Part shown: piece by piece, positions 22,027 through 22,201 of the stretch
Position numbering within the stretch: position 1 is the first letter of the stretch
Layout of the letters: each line of letters begins with the position of its first letter
From: Erysipelotrichaceae bacterium UBA4808
Lineage (GTDB): Bacteria > Bacillota_I > Bacilli_A > Erysipelotrichales > Erysipelotrichaceae
NCBI GenBank assembly: GCA_002402585.1
Contig: DHGC01000001.1
Span: 5,721 to 27,921, forward strand
DNA length: 22,201 nt
Direction of reading: 5' to 3'
Notes under the pieces: generated by a model
Database searches by the model: none
What the model was told of the DNA's origin: nothing
The model's input: the letters and a program-made list of their open reading frames with translations, nothing else
Made by a program: the position numbers and the translations under genes

Positions 22027-22201
22027 AAGGTATCATCTTAGCCGGCGGTGCAGGCACACGTCTTTATCCGCTAACCATGGTCACATCCAAACAGCTTCTA
22101 CCTGTTTACGATAAACCCATGATCTATTATCCATTGTCCACATTGATGTTGGCAGGCATCCGTGAGATTCTGATCATCTCAACCCCACAAGACCTTCCTA
22201 A
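22023..22201 (+). CDS. rfbA: Glucose-1-phosphate thymidylyltransferase (N-terminal part, cut by window edge)
   Basis: The first 59 codons of RfbA/RmlA. The nucleotide-binding signature GGAGTRLYPLT is at residues 8-18, followed by SKQLLPVYDKPMIYYPLSTL. It makes dTDP-glucose, the first step toward dTDP-L-rhamnose. The ATG at 22023 overlaps the racemase stop by 4 nt, and AAGGAG lies 8 nt before it. The rest runs off the right edge; rfbC, rfbB and rfbD would be expected beyond it. Confidence 0.95.
   Translation, partial: MKGIILAGGAGTRLYPLTMVTSKQLLPVYDKPMIYYPLSTLMLAGIREILIISTPQDLP

Noticed and set aside
1..22201. CRISPR arrays, tRNA, rRNA or replication origins.
   Set aside because: No regularly spaced repeats, tRNA cloverleaf ends, rRNA core sequences or DnaA-box clusters were found by reading.

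Overview
The window reads as the chromosome of a low-GC Gram-positive bacterium, most likely Erysipelotrichales or a close relative on the Mollicutes side of Firmicutes. The evidence is a Bacillus-type order of housekeeping genes, strong AGGAGG-type ribosome binding sites, a B. subtilis-type L10 leader, and a 1391-residue RpoB with Asn at the rifampicin-critical His526 position (E. coli numbering), as in Mollicutes. The standard genetic code is used: Trp is TGG, and TAG and TGA are ordinary stops.

Most of the window, on the minus strand, is the transcription/translation cluster known in B. subtilis as cysS-mrnC-rlmB-sigH-rpmG-secE-nusG-rplK-rplA-rplJ-rplL-ybxB-rpoB-rpoC. Right to left it holds cysS (18598-17270), mrnC, rlmB, a SigH-like sigma factor, rpmG, secE, nusG, then rplK-rplA, rplJ-rplL, ybxB, rpoB and the start of rpoC. 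Two accessory blocks break the cluster. The first lies between nusG and rplK: an amber-interrupted small gene, an MFS transporter of the oxalate/formate-antiporter type, and a perfect 25-bp tandem repeat. The second lies between rplA and rplJ: a PucR/CdaR-type regulator diverging from an aldehyde:ferredoxin oxidoreductase gene with a MoaD/ThiS-like partner, then two copies of a two-gene unit (a small YGTSG-motif protein plus a lipoprotein), one lipoprotein copy being decayed. Each housekeeping segment has its own promoter (near-consensus for rpmG, rplK, rplJ and rpoB), and rplK and rplJ have leader structures of the kind bound by L1 and by L10(L12).

Right of cysS the strand switches to plus. 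A VanZ-like membrane protein and galE are followed by a terminator, then by a translationally coupled operon: an ATP-grasp ligase, probably a D-aspartate ligase, overlapping an aspartate racemase, which overlaps rfbA (cut by the window end). This suggests a cell-envelope region that makes D-Asp for the peptidoglycan cross-bridge and nucleotide sugars (UDP-Gal, dTDP-Glc/rhamnose) for surface polysaccharide.

The least explained part is 6439-8040: a duplicated module of a small YGTSG-motif protein plus a lipoprotein that I cannot assign to a known system.
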